From positions 145,050-191,006 of the forward strand of contig DYJA01000003.1 of the NCBI GenBank assembly GCA_020723345.1: DNA of 45,957 nucleotides, given 5' to 3'. Shown one piece after another: positions 17,918-26,236 of this stretch. This DNA is from Candidatus Aquidulcis sp. Its GTDB lineage: Bacteria > Chloroflexota > Anaerolineae > UBA4142. A program made the translations under genes and the position numbers. A model generated the notes under the pieces. It made no database searches, was not told where the DNA came from, and saw only the letters and a list, made by a program, of their open reading frames with translations. The first letter of the stretch is position 1. Every line of letters starts with the position of its first letter.

Positions 17918-18157
17918 ATGCCAACTGTTCACAGTATACCTGGTCCTTATCGTTTCTTCTTCTACAGTTTCGATTGCAACGAGCCAAAACATGTTCATGT
18001 TCGCCGCGAACGAATGGTATGCAAATTTTGGTTGGAGCCAGTGGCGCTCAGTTTCAATGAGGGATTTTCGCCATCCGAGTTGAATCGCATTCGTCGGCTT
18101 GTGATCGAAAACAAGACAGGGATTTTGGAGGCGTGGAATGAGCATTGTGGTGAATGA
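17918..18157 (+). CDS. DUF4160 small protein
   Basis: 79 residues from the ATG at 17918 with GAGG nine bases upstream. The N-terminal pattern MPTVHSIPGPYRFFFYSFD followed by EPKHVHVRR is characteristic of DUF4160, a family almost always paired with DUF2442. Overlaps the DUF2442 gene by 20 bases. Such pairs are suspected toxin-antitoxin modules; which member is toxic is not known. Confidence 0.8.
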   Translation: MPTVHSIPGPYRFFFYSFDCNEPKHVHVRRERMVCKFWLEPVALSFNEGFSPSELNRIRRLVIENKTGILEAWNEHCGE

Positions 18158-18413
18158 CAATCCGCGAATCGTTGACGTCAAGGTAACTGACGAATCCATC
18201 ATCGCATATCTTACAGACGGACGCACGATTAGCGTCCCGCTCGCGTGGTCGTGGCGTCTGTCGGAAGCAACACCGGAACAGCGGAATCATTTTGAGATCA
18301 TCGGGACGGGACAAGGCGTCCATTGGCCCGATATCGACGAAGACATTAGCGCGAACGGAATGCTTTGCGGAATTCCGGCGCGCCCGCGTAAACTTGCGAT
18401 GGCGACGACTTAA
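18138..18413 (+). CDS. DUF2442 small protein, partner of DUF4160
   Basis: 91 residues. DVKVTDESIIAYLTDGRTIS followed by VPLAWSWRL and HWPDIDEDIS is the DUF2442 signature. Frame overlap with the DUF4160 gene indicates translational coupling. It ends two bases before the next radical SAM start, so that gene may be read from the same transcript. Confidence 0.82.
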   Translation: MSIVVNDNPRIVDVKVTDESIIAYLTDGRTISVPLAWSWRLSEATPEQRNHFEIIGTGQGVHWPDIDEDISANGMLCGIPARPRKLAMATT

Positions 18414-18414
18414 A

Positions 18415-19773
18415 ATGAAACGACTCTGGCTCGACCTCGGAGACCTCGGCGTGTTTGTGCGACCGGCGGGCGCGCACGATCGCTGGCAGGATCACGGCTT
18501 GGGGCTACTCCGCACGATTCTGAAAAATAATAACATCGAAACCGATTTGTTTTCGACGCGCGCGATTCGTTCGTTCGACGAGTTGGGTAAATACGTCGCG
18601 GGCTACGACGTTTTGGTGATGAACGTTCGCAGTTACACGTACCCGTTCGCGTATCACGCCGCGAAAATCTTCAAGCGCGTCAATCCGCGCGGCGCTGTCA
18701 TCACCGGCGGAATGCACGCGACCGTCGCGCCAGACGAAATGGAAACGGTCGCCGAGTTTGATCATATTTGCCAAGGTCCGGGCGAAAACATCATCGTGGA
18801 CTTGCTGCGCGACCCGCGCGCGTTCCCACGAATGGTCACCGGCGTCGGCGCGAAATCCATGTCGGATTGGCTCCCGATGGATCGCACGCTGTGGCCCAAC
18901 CCCAACCTCGCCGATTTTCCGTGGCCCCTGGAACCGGAATGTGGCTGGGGTCCCGGTCCTGTCGCGACGATTCTGACGAGCCGCGTCTGTCCGTGGCAGT
19001 GCGTCTTTTGTAATGAGTCGTCGTACATTCCGAACATGGGACGCAAGTCGGTCGATCAGGTGATTGACGAACTAAACTTTCTCGATGACAAGTACGGACC
19101 AATCGGTTCCGTCGTCATTCACGATTCGATGTTTTTCCAGCATCCGGCGTGGCTGAAAGAGTGGCTCGAAAAATATCCGCGCAAAGCGCACAAACGCTGG
19201 GGCTATTGGGCGGCGGGACGCTCCGACACGGTGCGCCAGTGGCCCGAGTTGTTCGAAGCGCTCGTGCGCGAAACGAATTGGAATCACGTCTCGCTCGGAT
19301 TCGAGTCTGGCAGCGACCGCGTGCTGAAAATTCTCAACAAAGAATGTACCGCCGAAGACAATTACGTCGCGATTGATCTGCTCAACAAAATCGGCGACGA
19401 CTTGGAAGCGCGCGGCTACATCCCGCCGAAATTCTGGGCGAACATCATGCTCGGCATTCCCGGCGAGACGCGCGAAGATGCGTTCGACACGATTCGCATG
19501 TTAAAGCGGATGAAGCGCGTCCTCCCTTCGATTTCGTACTACGCGCCGTACCCCGGCTCCGCGCTCGGCTATCAACTCATCGCGGAAAACAAGAGCCGGA
19601 TGTCGAAAGAAAATTATCATCGCTATCCCGACGACAAAAAAGTCAAAGGGATTGATTACGGCTTTTACCAAAAACTTTTACGCGGCAAATTCGACCGCGA
19701 AGTGAACGCGGGCTTGCCGCAATTCTTGCGCGGCAAATCCGGCGTGTACGCCGATTCGCTAATCAAAGCATAG
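18415..19773 (+). CDS. B12-binding-type radical SAM protein
   Basis: 452 residues from ATG at 18415; the longer frame would run through the DUF2442 gene. N-terminal cobalamin-binding-like domain (VLVMNVRSY, VITGGMHATVAP, HICQGPGEN), then the radical SAM core with CPWQCVFC (Cys192, 196, 199), IHDSMFF, LGFESGSDRVLKI and YYAPYPGS. It is more distant from the 9180 and 21015 proteins than those two are from each other. The reaction is unknown. The neighbouring small gene at 19873 follows after an array of short repeats. Confidence 0.85.
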   Translation: MKRLWLDLGDLGVFVRPAGAHDRWQDHGLGLLRTILKNNNIETDLFSTRAIRSFDELGKYVAGYDVLVMNVRSYTYPFAYHAAKIFKRVNPRGAVITGGMHATVAPDEMETVAEFDHICQGPGENIIVDLLRDPRAFPRMVTGVGAKSMSDWLPMDRTLWPNPNLADFPWPLEPECGWGPGPVATILTSRVCPWQCVFCNESSYIPNMGRKSVDQVIDELNFLDDKYGPIGSVVIHDSMFFQHPAWLKEWLEKYPRKAHKRWGYWAAGRSDTVRQWPELFEALVRETNWNHVSLGFESGSDRVLKILNKECTAEDNYVAIDLLNKIGDDLEARGYIPPKFWANIMLGIPGETREDAFDTIRMLKRMKRVLPSISYYAPYPGSALGYQLIAENKSRMSKENYHRYPDDKKVKGIDYGFYQKLLRGKFDREVNAGLPQFLRGKSGVYADSLIKA

Positions 19774-19782
19774 TTCAGGCAA

Positions 19783-19862
19783 TCAGTGATCGGGCAATCA
19801 GTGATCGGGCAATCAGGCAATCAGTTGATCAGTTGACCGATTGACCGATTGACCGATCGCCA
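19783..19862. repeat. Array of short repeats (GCAATCAGTGATCGG, then TTGACCGA)
   Basis: CAATCAGTGATCGGG occurs twice and degrades into CAATCAGGCAATCAG, TTGATCAG and three copies of TTGACCGA with an 8-base period. It lies in a 99-base gap and ends just before the small gene at 19873. Confidence 0.65.
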
Positions 19863-19872
19863 CAAAAGCACA

Positions 19873-20079
19873 ATGAGCAGCTTCAACAATCCCCACCACT
19901 TTTTTCTCTTTGCGATGAAGAACGGCAAAAAGAAACTCGCGTACGGCACGACGGCGGAGGACGCGTACAACAATCTTCAACTGCGTCTCACGCCGAAGGA
20001 AATGGAGTTGATCATCAAGGATCAGTGTCTCCGTTTTCCGCAGCGTGAATTGCAAAAGCACGTCCGCGAACTTGGCTAA
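19873..20079 (+). CDS. Small hypothetical protein
   Basis: 68 residues, start set at ATG 19873 because the upstream in-frame start lies in the repeat array. Basic and aromatic at the N-terminus (NNPHHFFLFAMKNGKKKLAYG), then a helical stretch (TAEDAYNNLQLRLTPKEMELI). No family recognised and no Shine-Dalgarno that I can see. A hairpin terminator follows. Coding is plausible because the frame is open and the residue pattern is protein-like. Confidence 0.5.
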   Translation: MSSFNNPHHFFLFAMKNGKKKLAYGTTAEDAYNNLQLRLTPKEMELIIKDQCLRFPQRELQKHVRELG

Positions 20080-20101
20080 TCGCTGATTGAGTCTGGCATC
20101 G

Positions 20102-20147
20102 AGGCGAGGCGATCCTGAGCGCAGTCGAAGGGAGTCCTCGCCTTTTG
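20102..20147 (+). terminator. Hairpin terminator containing a TCCTGAGCG repeat
   Basis: AGGCGAGG at 20102-20109 pairs with CCTCGCCT at 20136-20143, followed by a T run. The loop holds a copy of the TCCTGAGCGCAGTCGAAGG dispersed repeat. Confidence 0.55.
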
Positions 20148-20189
20148 TTTTCCTCTGTGTTCTCTGTGAACTCTGTGGCTGAATCGCGA

Positions 20190-20218
20190 TTGACCGATGT
20201 ACAGGCGCGGTGTATAAT
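20190..20218 (+). promoter_or_regulatory. Strong sigma70-type promoter of the vapBC-like operon
   Basis: TTGACC at 20190-20195, 17-base spacer, TATAAT at 20213-20218, 25 bases before the antitoxin ATG. It probably also transcribes the overlapping radical SAM gene downstream. Confidence 0.75.
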
Positions 20219-20243
20219 CGCTTTGCAGGAAGGGAGGTGTGCG

Positions 20244-20606
20244 ATGGCGAAAATCAAAGAGACAAAAACGACATACTCTGCTGAACCGATTACCGTCGTC
20301 ACCACGCGCGGCACGACGGAAATTCCGCGCGTGCTACGCGAGCGTTATCGCGTCACCGCGAAATCGCGTTTGCGTTGGACGGATACGGGGCGCGGGCTGC
20401 TTGTCGTGCCACTTGAAAAGCGAATCACGCCGGAGCGCGCACAACCCCAACCCACCGAGAAAAAAGCAAAGACGAGTGACCGCGAATTTCTGGCATGGCT
20501 CGATGAATGGATGAAAGAACCAGACGATTGGACTCCCGAGCAGTGGGACGCGTTTGAACAGGAACTCCGCGCGAATCGCGTCAAATTTCGAGACATTGAG
20601 ATATGA
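20244..20606 (+). CDS. AbrB/SpoVT-like antitoxin (VapB type)
   Basis: 120 residues from ATG at 20244 with GGGAGG upstream. The N-terminal half (ITVVTTRGTTEIPRVLRERY, then LRWTDTGRGLLVVPL) matches a swapped-hairpin AbrB DNA-binding domain. The C-terminal half (FLAWLDEWMKEPDDW) would wrap the toxin. Such antitoxins neutralise VapC and repress their own promoter, here at 20190-20218. Four-base overlap with the PIN gene. Confidence 0.8.
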   Translation: MAKIKETKTTYSAEPITVVTTRGTTEIPRVLRERYRVTAKSRLRWTDTGRGLLVVPLEKRITPERAQPQPTEKKAKTSDREFLAWLDEWMKEPDDWTPEQWDAFEQELRANRVKFRDIEI

Positions 20607-21010
20607 CCGCGTATCTACTCGATACCAATATCATCTCGGCTCTCTTGAAGAAACAAGATGCAGCAGAGCGTCGTTTGCGCGAAACAGTCGCGATGAAAGA
20701 GATGGTGTTCCTTTCGGCGGTTGTTCACTACGAAGCCAGGCGCGGGCTTTTGAAACGCGACGCGAAGAATCAGATGCAAGCCCTGGAGCATCTGGTCGCG
20801 CGATTTGAGTGGTGTGATGTGTTGCCTGCCGACTGGGAATTGGCCGCGCGGTTGTGGGTTGAACGGACGAAGATCGGCAAACCCATCGAAGACGCCGATG
20901 TGCTGATCGCCGCGCAAGCCAAACGCCTCGGCGCGATTCTAGTGACCGACAACGAAAAGGATTTTGAAAACTTGGGTGTGAAAATCGAGAACTGGAAAGA
21001 TGGTCAATAG
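20603..21010 (+). CDS. vapC: PIN-domain ribonuclease toxin (VapC family)
   Basis: 135 residues. The acidic active-site residues of the PIN fold are in place: YLLDTNIIS, VVHYEARRG, PIEDADVLIAA and LVTDNEKDF. VapC toxins cleave RNA, often tRNA, in the cytoplasm until bound by VapB. Starts inside the antitoxin stop (ATGA) and ends within the first codons of the radical SAM frame, so all three may be co-translated. Confidence 0.87.
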   Translation: MTAYLLDTNIISALLKKQDAAERRLRETVAMKEMVFLSAVVHYEARRGLLKRDAKNQMQALEHLVARFEWCDVLPADWELAARLWVERTKIGKPIEDADVLIAAQAKRLGAILVTDNEKDFENLGVKIENWKDGQ

Positions 21011-21014
21011 CCCG

Positions 21015-22475
21015 ATGAGAATTTTGCTCGTTTCCCCCGATTCCAAAGTGTGGAACTCGCGCGCGCACATCCACAACGGCTTGGGTTATCTCGCCGGTGC
21101 GCTCTTGGCGAACGGATATCCGGACGTAACGTTGCACGATGGCGCAGTCGAAGATCAATCCGTCGCGCAAGTACTCGATCGCGCACGCGCGGAGAGCCGC
21201 GCGTACGACGTCGTCGGCGTTTCCGCGCCGACCGTGCTGATCGAAAACGCGTGGGCGACCGCGCGCGACGCGCACGCGCGCGGCGCGATCACGATCCTGG
21301 GCGGACCCCACCTCACGCTTCAGCCCGACGAGTCCATCCAAAAGCCCGAAGTGGATCTCGTCGTGCGCGGCGAGGGCGAGGAGACGATTGTTGAAATTCT
21401 GCGCGTGCTGGGGAAAGTCAACAGTCAACAGTCAACAGTCAACAGTCCGGAGTTGGCGAACATCCTTGGCTTGTCGTGGCGTACTGTTGATGGACGCGTG
21501 ATGCACAATCTGGATCGCCCATTGCGATCCGATCTCGACAACATTCCGCTGCCCGCGTATCATCTGTTCAAGATCGAACGCTACACCAACTTGCAGCCGC
21601 TCACCGACGGACTCGATCCGCACGCGCGCGCGTACACCATCGTCACTTCGCGCGGCTGTCCGTACAAATGCACGTACTGCTCCAAGCCAATCACGGGCGA
21701 TACGTGGCGCGGGCGCTCGGTGGAGAACGTCATCACAGAATGGCAGATGCTCGTCCAGGATTTTCGCGCGACGGAAATCGGTATCACGGACGACATTTGG
21801 AATCTCGATCTCAAACGCGCGAAGGAATTGTGCCGCGCGCTGATCGACGAAAAACTGAATACGGTTCCGTGGGTCACGATTCACGGCATGAAAGTGAATC
21901 ACACCGATCTCGAATTGTTTGAGTTGATGAAGAAGGCGGGCTGCAAGCGCGTCGGCTTCGGCGTGGAAAGCGGCGATGAGTACATCTTGAAACGCGTCGT
22001 CAAAAAATCGCAGACGATGGAGCAAGTTCGCGCCGCGTTCAAGAATGCGAAAGCCGCGCGCTTGCAAACGATGGGCTTTTTCATCTATGGGATGCCCGGC
22101 GAAACCGAAGCGACGATGGAAAAGACGACGCAACTCGCGCTCGAACTCGATCCCGATCTGGCGAATTTTATGATCGCCGCGCCGTTTCCCGGAACGGAAC
22201 TGTGGAAACTCGTCGAGAAGCAAGGCATCCTCTTTTCGCATACCTGGGACGACTACGCGATTCATTCCGACAAGGCGCATTTCCAAGTCGGCGACCTGAC
22301 CGCCGAACTCGTCGAGCGCAAGTGGCACGAGGCGTACCGCCGCTTTTATTTCCGCCCGTCGCGCCTGGCGCGCCGCTTGCTGATGCGCGATACCTGGCTC
22401 AACGCGCCACAGCGCGCGCACGACGCGCTCCGTTTTTTCCGTGGCGCGAACGCGCGCGCGGGCGCGCATGGATGA
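21015..22475 (+). CDS. B12-binding-type radical SAM protein with in-frame heptamer repeat
   Basis: 486 residues from ATG at 21015 (MRILLVSPDS); another ATG at 21000 would overlap vapC and has no better ribosome site. Cobalamin-binding-like domain about 1-130, then an in-frame repeat peptide (residues 134-144), then the radical SAM core with CPYKCTYC (Cys215, 219, 222), GITDDIW, FGVESGDEYIL and APFPGTELW. It is a paralogue of the 9180 protein along its whole length. Where the repeat falls, the 9180 protein has an unrelated linker, which suggests a tolerant loop between domains. The substrate is unknown. Confidence 0.87.
   Translation: MRILLVSPDSKVWNSRAHIHNGLGYLAGALLANGYPDVTLHDGAVEDQSVAQVLDRARAESRAYDVVGVSAPTVLIENAWATARDAHARGAITILGGPHLTLQPDESIQKPEVDLVVRGEGEETIVEILRVLGKVNSQQSTVNSPELANILGLSWRTVDGRVMHNLDRPLRSDLDNIPLPAYHLFKIERYTNLQPLTDGLDPHARAYTIVTSRGCPYKCTYCSKPITGDTWRGRSVENVITEWQMLVQDFRATEIGITDDIWNLDLKRAKELCRALIDEKLNTVPWVTIHGMKVNHTDLELFELMKKAGCKRVGFGVESGDEYILKRVVKKSQTMEQVRAAFKNAKAARLQTMGFFIYGMPGETEATMEKTTQLALELDPDLANFMIAAPFPGTELWKLVEKQGILFSHTWDDYAIHSDKAHFQVGDLTAELVERKWHEAYRRFYFRPSRLARRLLMRDTWLNAPQRAHDALRFFRGANARAGAHG
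21416..21446. repeat. Perfect heptamer array (AGTCAAC)n, in frame inside a gene
   Basis: AGTCAAC repeats four times plus AGT, 31 bases. In the host frame it reads VNSQQSTVNS. Confidence 0.9.
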
Positions 22476-22483
22476 GGTGAAGG

Positions 22484-22834
22484 ATGACTGTCAATGAATT
22501 GGAAAAGAAAATTCGCACTCTTGAACGGCGGCTCGAAAAATTAGAACGCAGTTCGCGCCCCAAGAATGGACGTGTGACGCGAAAAAGACGCGCACGCCGA
22601 CAAGCGACCGCGCTGGCGCCAGAACGCGCTCAATCGTATACTGCGGAGGCGCAAAAGTCACTTGAGATTGCGCGACGCGCAGGTTTGTTGGTGGAATTGC
22701 CTCCCGAAGCCAAGCAACGCGCGGCAGAATGGCGCGCGCTGCCTGAAGAAGAGCGCCAGCACATTCTTGATGAATTCTCTAATTTGAAACTCGACAAATC
22801 ACTTTCAGACATCATCATCGAAAATCGGCGCTAA
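22484..22834 (+). CDS. Probable antitoxin with N-terminal coiled coil
   Basis: 116 residues. The first 22 are heptad-like (LEKKIRTLERRLEKLE), suggesting a coiled-coil dimeriser. A strongly basic segment follows (KNGRVTRKRRARRQ), then a helical C-terminal half. No family recognised. The position immediately upstream of a PIN gene with a 4-base gap, and its size, fit an antitoxin. Starts 8 bases after the radical SAM stop. Confidence 0.6.
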   Translation: MTVNELEKKIRTLERRLEKLERSSRPKNGRVTRKRRARRQATALAPERAQSYTAEAQKSLEIARRAGLLVELPPEAKQRAAEWRALPEEERQHILDEFSNLKLDKSLSDIIIENRR

Positions 22835-22838
22835 CGCT

Positions 22839-23330
22839 ATGGCAATCTACTATTTGGACTCGAGCGCGGTCGTCAAGTATTTTCATAGCGAGCCAGGGAG
22901 TGCGTGGGTCAGGCAAATCGTCAACGCGCGCGCGGACGACACCCGCCTGAATACGATTTATCTCGGCGCGGTCAGCATCGCCGAAGTGCCCGCCGCGCTG
23001 GCGATTCTGGAACGAAGTAACCGCATTGGAACGCGGGCGCGGAATTCGATGTATCGCGCGTTTTTTGACGCGCTCGAATCGGCTTGGCGATTGTTGCACG
23101 TCAGCGTAAATCTGTTCTATCAGGCGGCGGAATTGACCCAGCGTTACCCGCTCAAGGGATATGATGCGGTTCAACTGGTTCTCGCGCTAGATTTCGATAG
23201 ACACTTGCAAGCACAAGACCTCGCGCTCGTTTTCGTCAGCGGCGACGACAACCTCCTTCAAGCCGCGCAAGCCGAAGGACTCGCGACCGAAAATCCATTC
23301 GATCACCGTGATCTAGACAACCCGCAATAA
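22839..23330 (+). CDS. PIN-domain protein, probable ribonuclease toxin
   Basis: 163 residues. PIN acidic residues are visible in YYLDSSAVVKYF, SIAEVPAAL, GYDAVQLVLAL and VSGDDNLL. The type is that of solitary or VapC-like toxins; the partner is the coiled-coil protein just upstream. The stop codon abuts the ATG of the next radical SAM gene (TAAATG), which ties that enzyme to the toxin transcript. Confidence 0.83.
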   Translation: MAIYYLDSSAVVKYFHSEPGSAWVRQIVNARADDTRLNTIYLGAVSIAEVPAALAILERSNRIGTRARNSMYRAFFDALESAWRLLHVSVNLFYQAAELTQRYPLKGYDAVQLVLALDFDRHLQAQDLALVFVSGDDNLLQAAQAEGLATENPFDHRDLDNPQ

Positions 23331-24419
23331 ATGTTTTCCCTCCTCCCCAAAATCCCGCTTTACTGGTCGTTCTATCGTTTCGGCTTTCCGAAGTTGTTGC
23401 CGTTCAGCATCGTCGTCAGCGTTTCGTTTCGCTGCAACAGCAAATGCCGGACGTGCGATGTGTGGCGCAAACCGAACGACGACCTGACGCTCGCCGAATG
23501 GACGCGCGTCTTTCAACATATCGGCAAGCCGATCTATTTGACGTTCACCGGCGGCGAACCATTCCTCCGCAAAGACCTGCCTGAAATCGTTCTCGCTGCG
23601 TACGAACATTGCCGCCCCGAGTACATCACGATTCCGACGAACGGCATCTTGACCGAGCGCGTCCGTGACGGCGTCGCGAAAATTTGCGCGGGCGCGCCGC
23701 GCGCGCGGATCGGCATCAACCTTTCGCTCGATGGCATCGGCGTAGAGCACGACGACCTGCGCGGCGTCCCCGGCAACTGGGACAAGGCGATGGCGACGTG
23801 GCGCGCGCTCAACGAATTGAAACGCGAATACGCGAATCTCGTGCTGAGCATCCACACGGTCATCTCGCAATTCAACGTCGCGCGCTTTCGCGAAATCTAC
23901 GCGGGTTTGCAACCGCTCGCGCCCGATTCGTACATCACCGAAGTCGCGGAAGAGCGCGTCGAACTGGATACGGTCGGCAAAAACATCACGCCGCGCGCGC
24001 GCGATTACGCGCCGCTTGCCGATTTTCTGAGCGCGCACGCCCACGCGACGTCCGCGCGCGGTTTTGCGCGCATCACGCAATCGTTCCGCGCGCGGTATTA
24101 TCAATTCGCAAAGCGCGCGCTCGCCGAGCAACGCCAAATCATTCCTTGCTTTGCGGGCTGGGCAAGCGGGCACATCGCGCCGAACGGCGACGTGTGGTCG
24201 TGCTGCATCCGCGCCGAACCCATCGGCAATTTACGAATTACCAATTACGACTTGCGCCCGATCTGGTTCGAACAAATCGGCGCGCTGAAGAACTTGCGCC
24301 GCAGCATCGCGGCAGGCGAGTGCGCGTGCCCGATGGCAAACGCCGCGTACGCGAATATGCTGCTGCACCCGCCAACTCTGGTCCAAGTCGCACGCGAAGT
24401 GTTGACGCGACGCGTGTAG
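23331..24419 (+). CDS. Radical SAM/SPASM-type protein without B12 domain
   Basis: 362 residues. The radical SAM triad CNSKCRTC (Cys35, 39, 42) is near the N-terminus, followed by [17 protein letters not shown] and NLSLDG of the classical core. A C-terminal cysteine-containing region ([33 protein letters not shown]) resembles a SPASM or twitch auxiliary-cluster domain. Related enzymes modify peptides or small metabolites, including lipid-linked intermediates. In this position, beside a polyprenyl-phosphate sugar transferase and a methyltransferase, a role in cell-envelope chemistry is plausible. Starts directly after the PIN gene stop. Confidence 0.83.
   Translation: MFSLLPKIPLYWSFYRFGFPKLLPFSIVVSVSFRCNSKCRTCDVWRKPNDDLTLAEWTRVFQHIGKPIYLTFTGGEPFLRKDLPEIVLAAYEHCRPEYITIPTNGILTERVRDGVAKICAGAPRARIGINLSLDGIGVEHDDLRGVPGNWDKAMATWRALNELKREYANLVLSIHTVISQFNVARFREIYAGLQPLAPDSYITEVAEERVELDTVGKNITPRARDYAPLADFLSAHAHATSARGFARITQSFRARYYQFAKRALAEQRQIIPCFAGWASGHIAPNGDVWSCCIRAEPIGNLRITNYDLRPIWFEQIGALKNLRRSIAAGECACPMANAAYANMLLHPPTLVQVAREVLTRRV
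24231..24251. repeat. Three heptamers TTACGAA/TTACCAA/TTACGAC in frame in a gene
   Basis: Three near-identical heptamers in tandem. In the host frame they read about RITNYDL, between GNL and RPIW of the SPASM-like region. Confidence 0.55.
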
Positions 24420-24424
24420 GGATT

Positions 24425-24453
24425 TTTGCATTCCGCGCAAAAAAGAATACAAT
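24425..24453 (+). promoter_or_regulatory. Possible promoter of the glycosyltransferase gene
   Basis: TACAAT at 24448-24453 with a TTTGCA/TTGCAT hexamer 16-17 bases upstream; 28 bases before the ATG. The -35 match is weak. Confidence 0.3.
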
Positions 24454-24480
24454 GGGAAACGAATTTTTCGCGGAGAATCT

Positions 24481-25230
24481 ATGCCACCCGCCGTCATCAT
24501 TCCAACATACAACGAAAGCGACAACATCGAGCGACTCGTCAGCGAAATCCGCGCGTTGCCTATCGACGCGCGGGTGATCGTCGTGGACGACGACTCCCCC
24601 GATGGTACCGGTCGACTCGTCGACGCGCTGTCGGCGCGCGACGCGCGCGTGGACGCAGTCCATCGTCCCGCCAAATTGGGCTTGGGGACCGCGCACATCG
24701 CGGGCATCCGGCGCGCGTTCGCGCTGAACGGCGATCCGATTCTCACGATGGACGCCGATTTTTCGCACGATCCGCGCTATATTCCGAATTTGCTCGCGGG
24801 CTTGGAAAAATTCGACGTCGTGATCGGCTCGCGCTATGTGCGCGGCGGCGGCATGGAAGGGCGCGACGCGAAATTGCGCGTCGTCAGTTGGGGCGCGAAT
24901 CTGTTCGCGCGCACGATGCTCAACCTCAAAGCGCGCGATTGCACCGCGGGTTTTCGCGCGTATCGGCGTGCGGTGTTGGAATCGATCAACCTCGATCTCG
25001 TTTTCTCTAACGGCTACTCGTTTCTGATCGAAATGCTCTTCCTCTGCCAAGCTCAGGGTTGGCGCGTCGGCGAAGCGCCGATCATTTATCGAGATCGCCG
25101 TGCGGGCACATCGAAAATTTCGCGCAATGAAATTTTCAAGGCGACGTACACGGTGTTACGATTGTCCTATCGGCGCATGCGGACGCTGAAAGACGCCGTG
25201 CTGGGTCGCGCCGTCCCGCGCCCGCAATAA
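24481..25230 (+). CDS. Polyprenol-phosphate hexosyltransferase, DPM1-like family 2 glycosyltransferase
   Basis: 249 residues. VIIPTYNESDNIERL opens the domain; VDDDSPDGTG and MDADFSHDP are the nucleotide-sugar and metal-binding motifs of polyprenol monophosphomannose synthases; GSRYVRGG, DCTAGFRAYRR and the C-terminal EAPIIYRDRRAGTSK complete the family pattern. It would transfer mannose or glucose from a nucleotide sugar to a polyprenyl phosphate at the cytoplasmic face, giving the donor for GT-C transferases such as the membrane protein two genes downstream. It has no membrane helices of its own. Confidence 0.87.
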   Translation: MPPAVIIPTYNESDNIERLVSEIRALPIDARVIVVDDDSPDGTGRLVDALSARDARVDAVHRPAKLGLGTAHIAGIRRAFALNGDPILTMDADFSHDPRYIPNLLAGLEKFDVVIGSRYVRGGGMEGRDAKLRVVSWGANLFARTMLNLKARDCTAGFRAYRRAVLESINLDLVFSNGYSFLIEMLFLCQAQGWRVGEAPIIYRDRRAGTSKISRNEIFKATYTVLRLSYRRMRTLKDAVLGRAVPRPQ

Positions 25231-25249
25231 TTCTTGACCGGATTACAGC

Positions 25250-26170
25250 ATGAGCGTTGTTCTCAATGAAGACATTCCTTGCAACTTGTGTGGCGCGCGC
25301 GATGCTACGCTCCTCTACCCCAGCACGTTGACGAATCCCTCGCTCAATGCCGCCGATTTTCGCTGCACGAGTTCCGAGTACGGCGTGCATCCTCCCATCG
25401 TGCGGTGTAATGTGTGCAGTTTGGTCTACGCCAATCCGCGCTGGGACTCGTCGCTCGTCAGCGAAAGCTACAGCGTCATCGAAGATCCCACGTACGTCGA
25501 AGAACGTGCAGGGCGCGTCCTCACCTTCAGCCGCAACCTGGCGCCGTTTGAGAATCTGATCGCGCCCAATTCGCCCACGCGGCGTCTGCTCGACGTGGGG
25601 TGTCACATCGGCGTGATGATCGAACTCGCGCAAGCGCGCGGCTGGGAAGCGTGGGGCGTCGAGCCGTCGGTGTGGGCGGCGGAGCAAGCGCGCGCGCGCG
25701 GTCTGCGCGTCGTCACCGGTACGTTGTCCGACGCGCAAATTCCCGAAAATTATTTCGACGTGGTGACGATGTGGGACGTGATCGAACATCTCACCGATCC
25801 GACCGCCGAAATTTGCAACGTGCATCGCGTATTGAAACCCGGCGGCGTTTTTGCGATTCACACGATTGACATCGAGAGTTTGTTCGCGCGCGCGATGGGC
25901 AAACGCTGGCCCTGGTTGATGGAAATGCACCTGTACTATTTCTCGCCCAAGACGCTGAGCAAAATGCTGGCGCAAAATGGATTTCGCCTGATCCGTTCCA
26001 GCGCGCAGGGACGTTATTTGCGCCTGGGTTATTTCGTCACGCGCATCGAGCCGTACAGCAAACTGCTCTATCGCGCGTTCGGCGCATTGGTCACGCGCTT
26101 TAATCTCGGCAGCGTCGCGATTCCCGTCAACTTTGGCGATCTGTTTACCTTATACGCAAGAAAAATATAG
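25250..26170 (+). CDS. SAM-dependent class I methyltransferase with N-terminal zinc knuckles
   Basis: 306 residues. The N-terminus carries CNLC (near residue 11) and CNVC (near residue 56), a zinc-ribbon arrangement seen in sugar- and lipid-modifying methyltransferases. The Rossmann core has motif I LLDVGCHIGVM, VEPSVWA, FDVVTMWDVIEHL and the strand VLKPGGVFAIHT. C- or O-methylation of a nucleotide sugar or lipid-linked glycan is the likely class of reaction; the exact substrate is unknown. Located 19 bases after the glycosyltransferase, probably the same operon. Confidence 0.85.
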   Translation: MSVVLNEDIPCNLCGARDATLLYPSTLTNPSLNAADFRCTSSEYGVHPPIVRCNVCSLVYANPRWDSSLVSESYSVIEDPTYVEERAGRVLTFSRNLAPFENLIAPNSPTRRLLDVGCHIGVMIELAQARGWEAWGVEPSVWAAEQARARGLRVVTGTLSDAQIPENYFDVVTMWDVIEHLTDPTAEICNVHRVLKPGGVFAIHTIDIESLFARAMGKRWPWLMEMHLYYFSPKTLSKMLAQNGFRLIRSSAQGRYLRLGYFVTRIEPYSKLLYRAFGALVTRFNLGSVAIPVNFGDLFTLYARKI

Positions 26171-26180
26171 CAAGAAGTTC

Positions 26181-26226
26181 ACGGAACACGCAACACGAAA
26201 CACGTGATTCGTGTTGCGTGTTCCGT
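26181..26226. repeat. Perfect 19-bp inverted repeat
   Basis: ACGGAACACGCAACACGAA at 26181-26199 is the exact reverse complement of 26208-26226, with an 8-base loop. It is built of CAACACG-type heptamers, the family seen at 8969-9010, and lies just upstream of the membrane-protein ATG. Confidence 0.85.
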
Positions 26227-26236
26227 TTCAGGGCTC

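Noticed and set aside
19783-19862. Candidate CRISPR array
   Set aside because: Units are 7-15 bases in direct contact without unique spacers, so these are short tandem repeats. The other heptamer arrays fail for the same reason.
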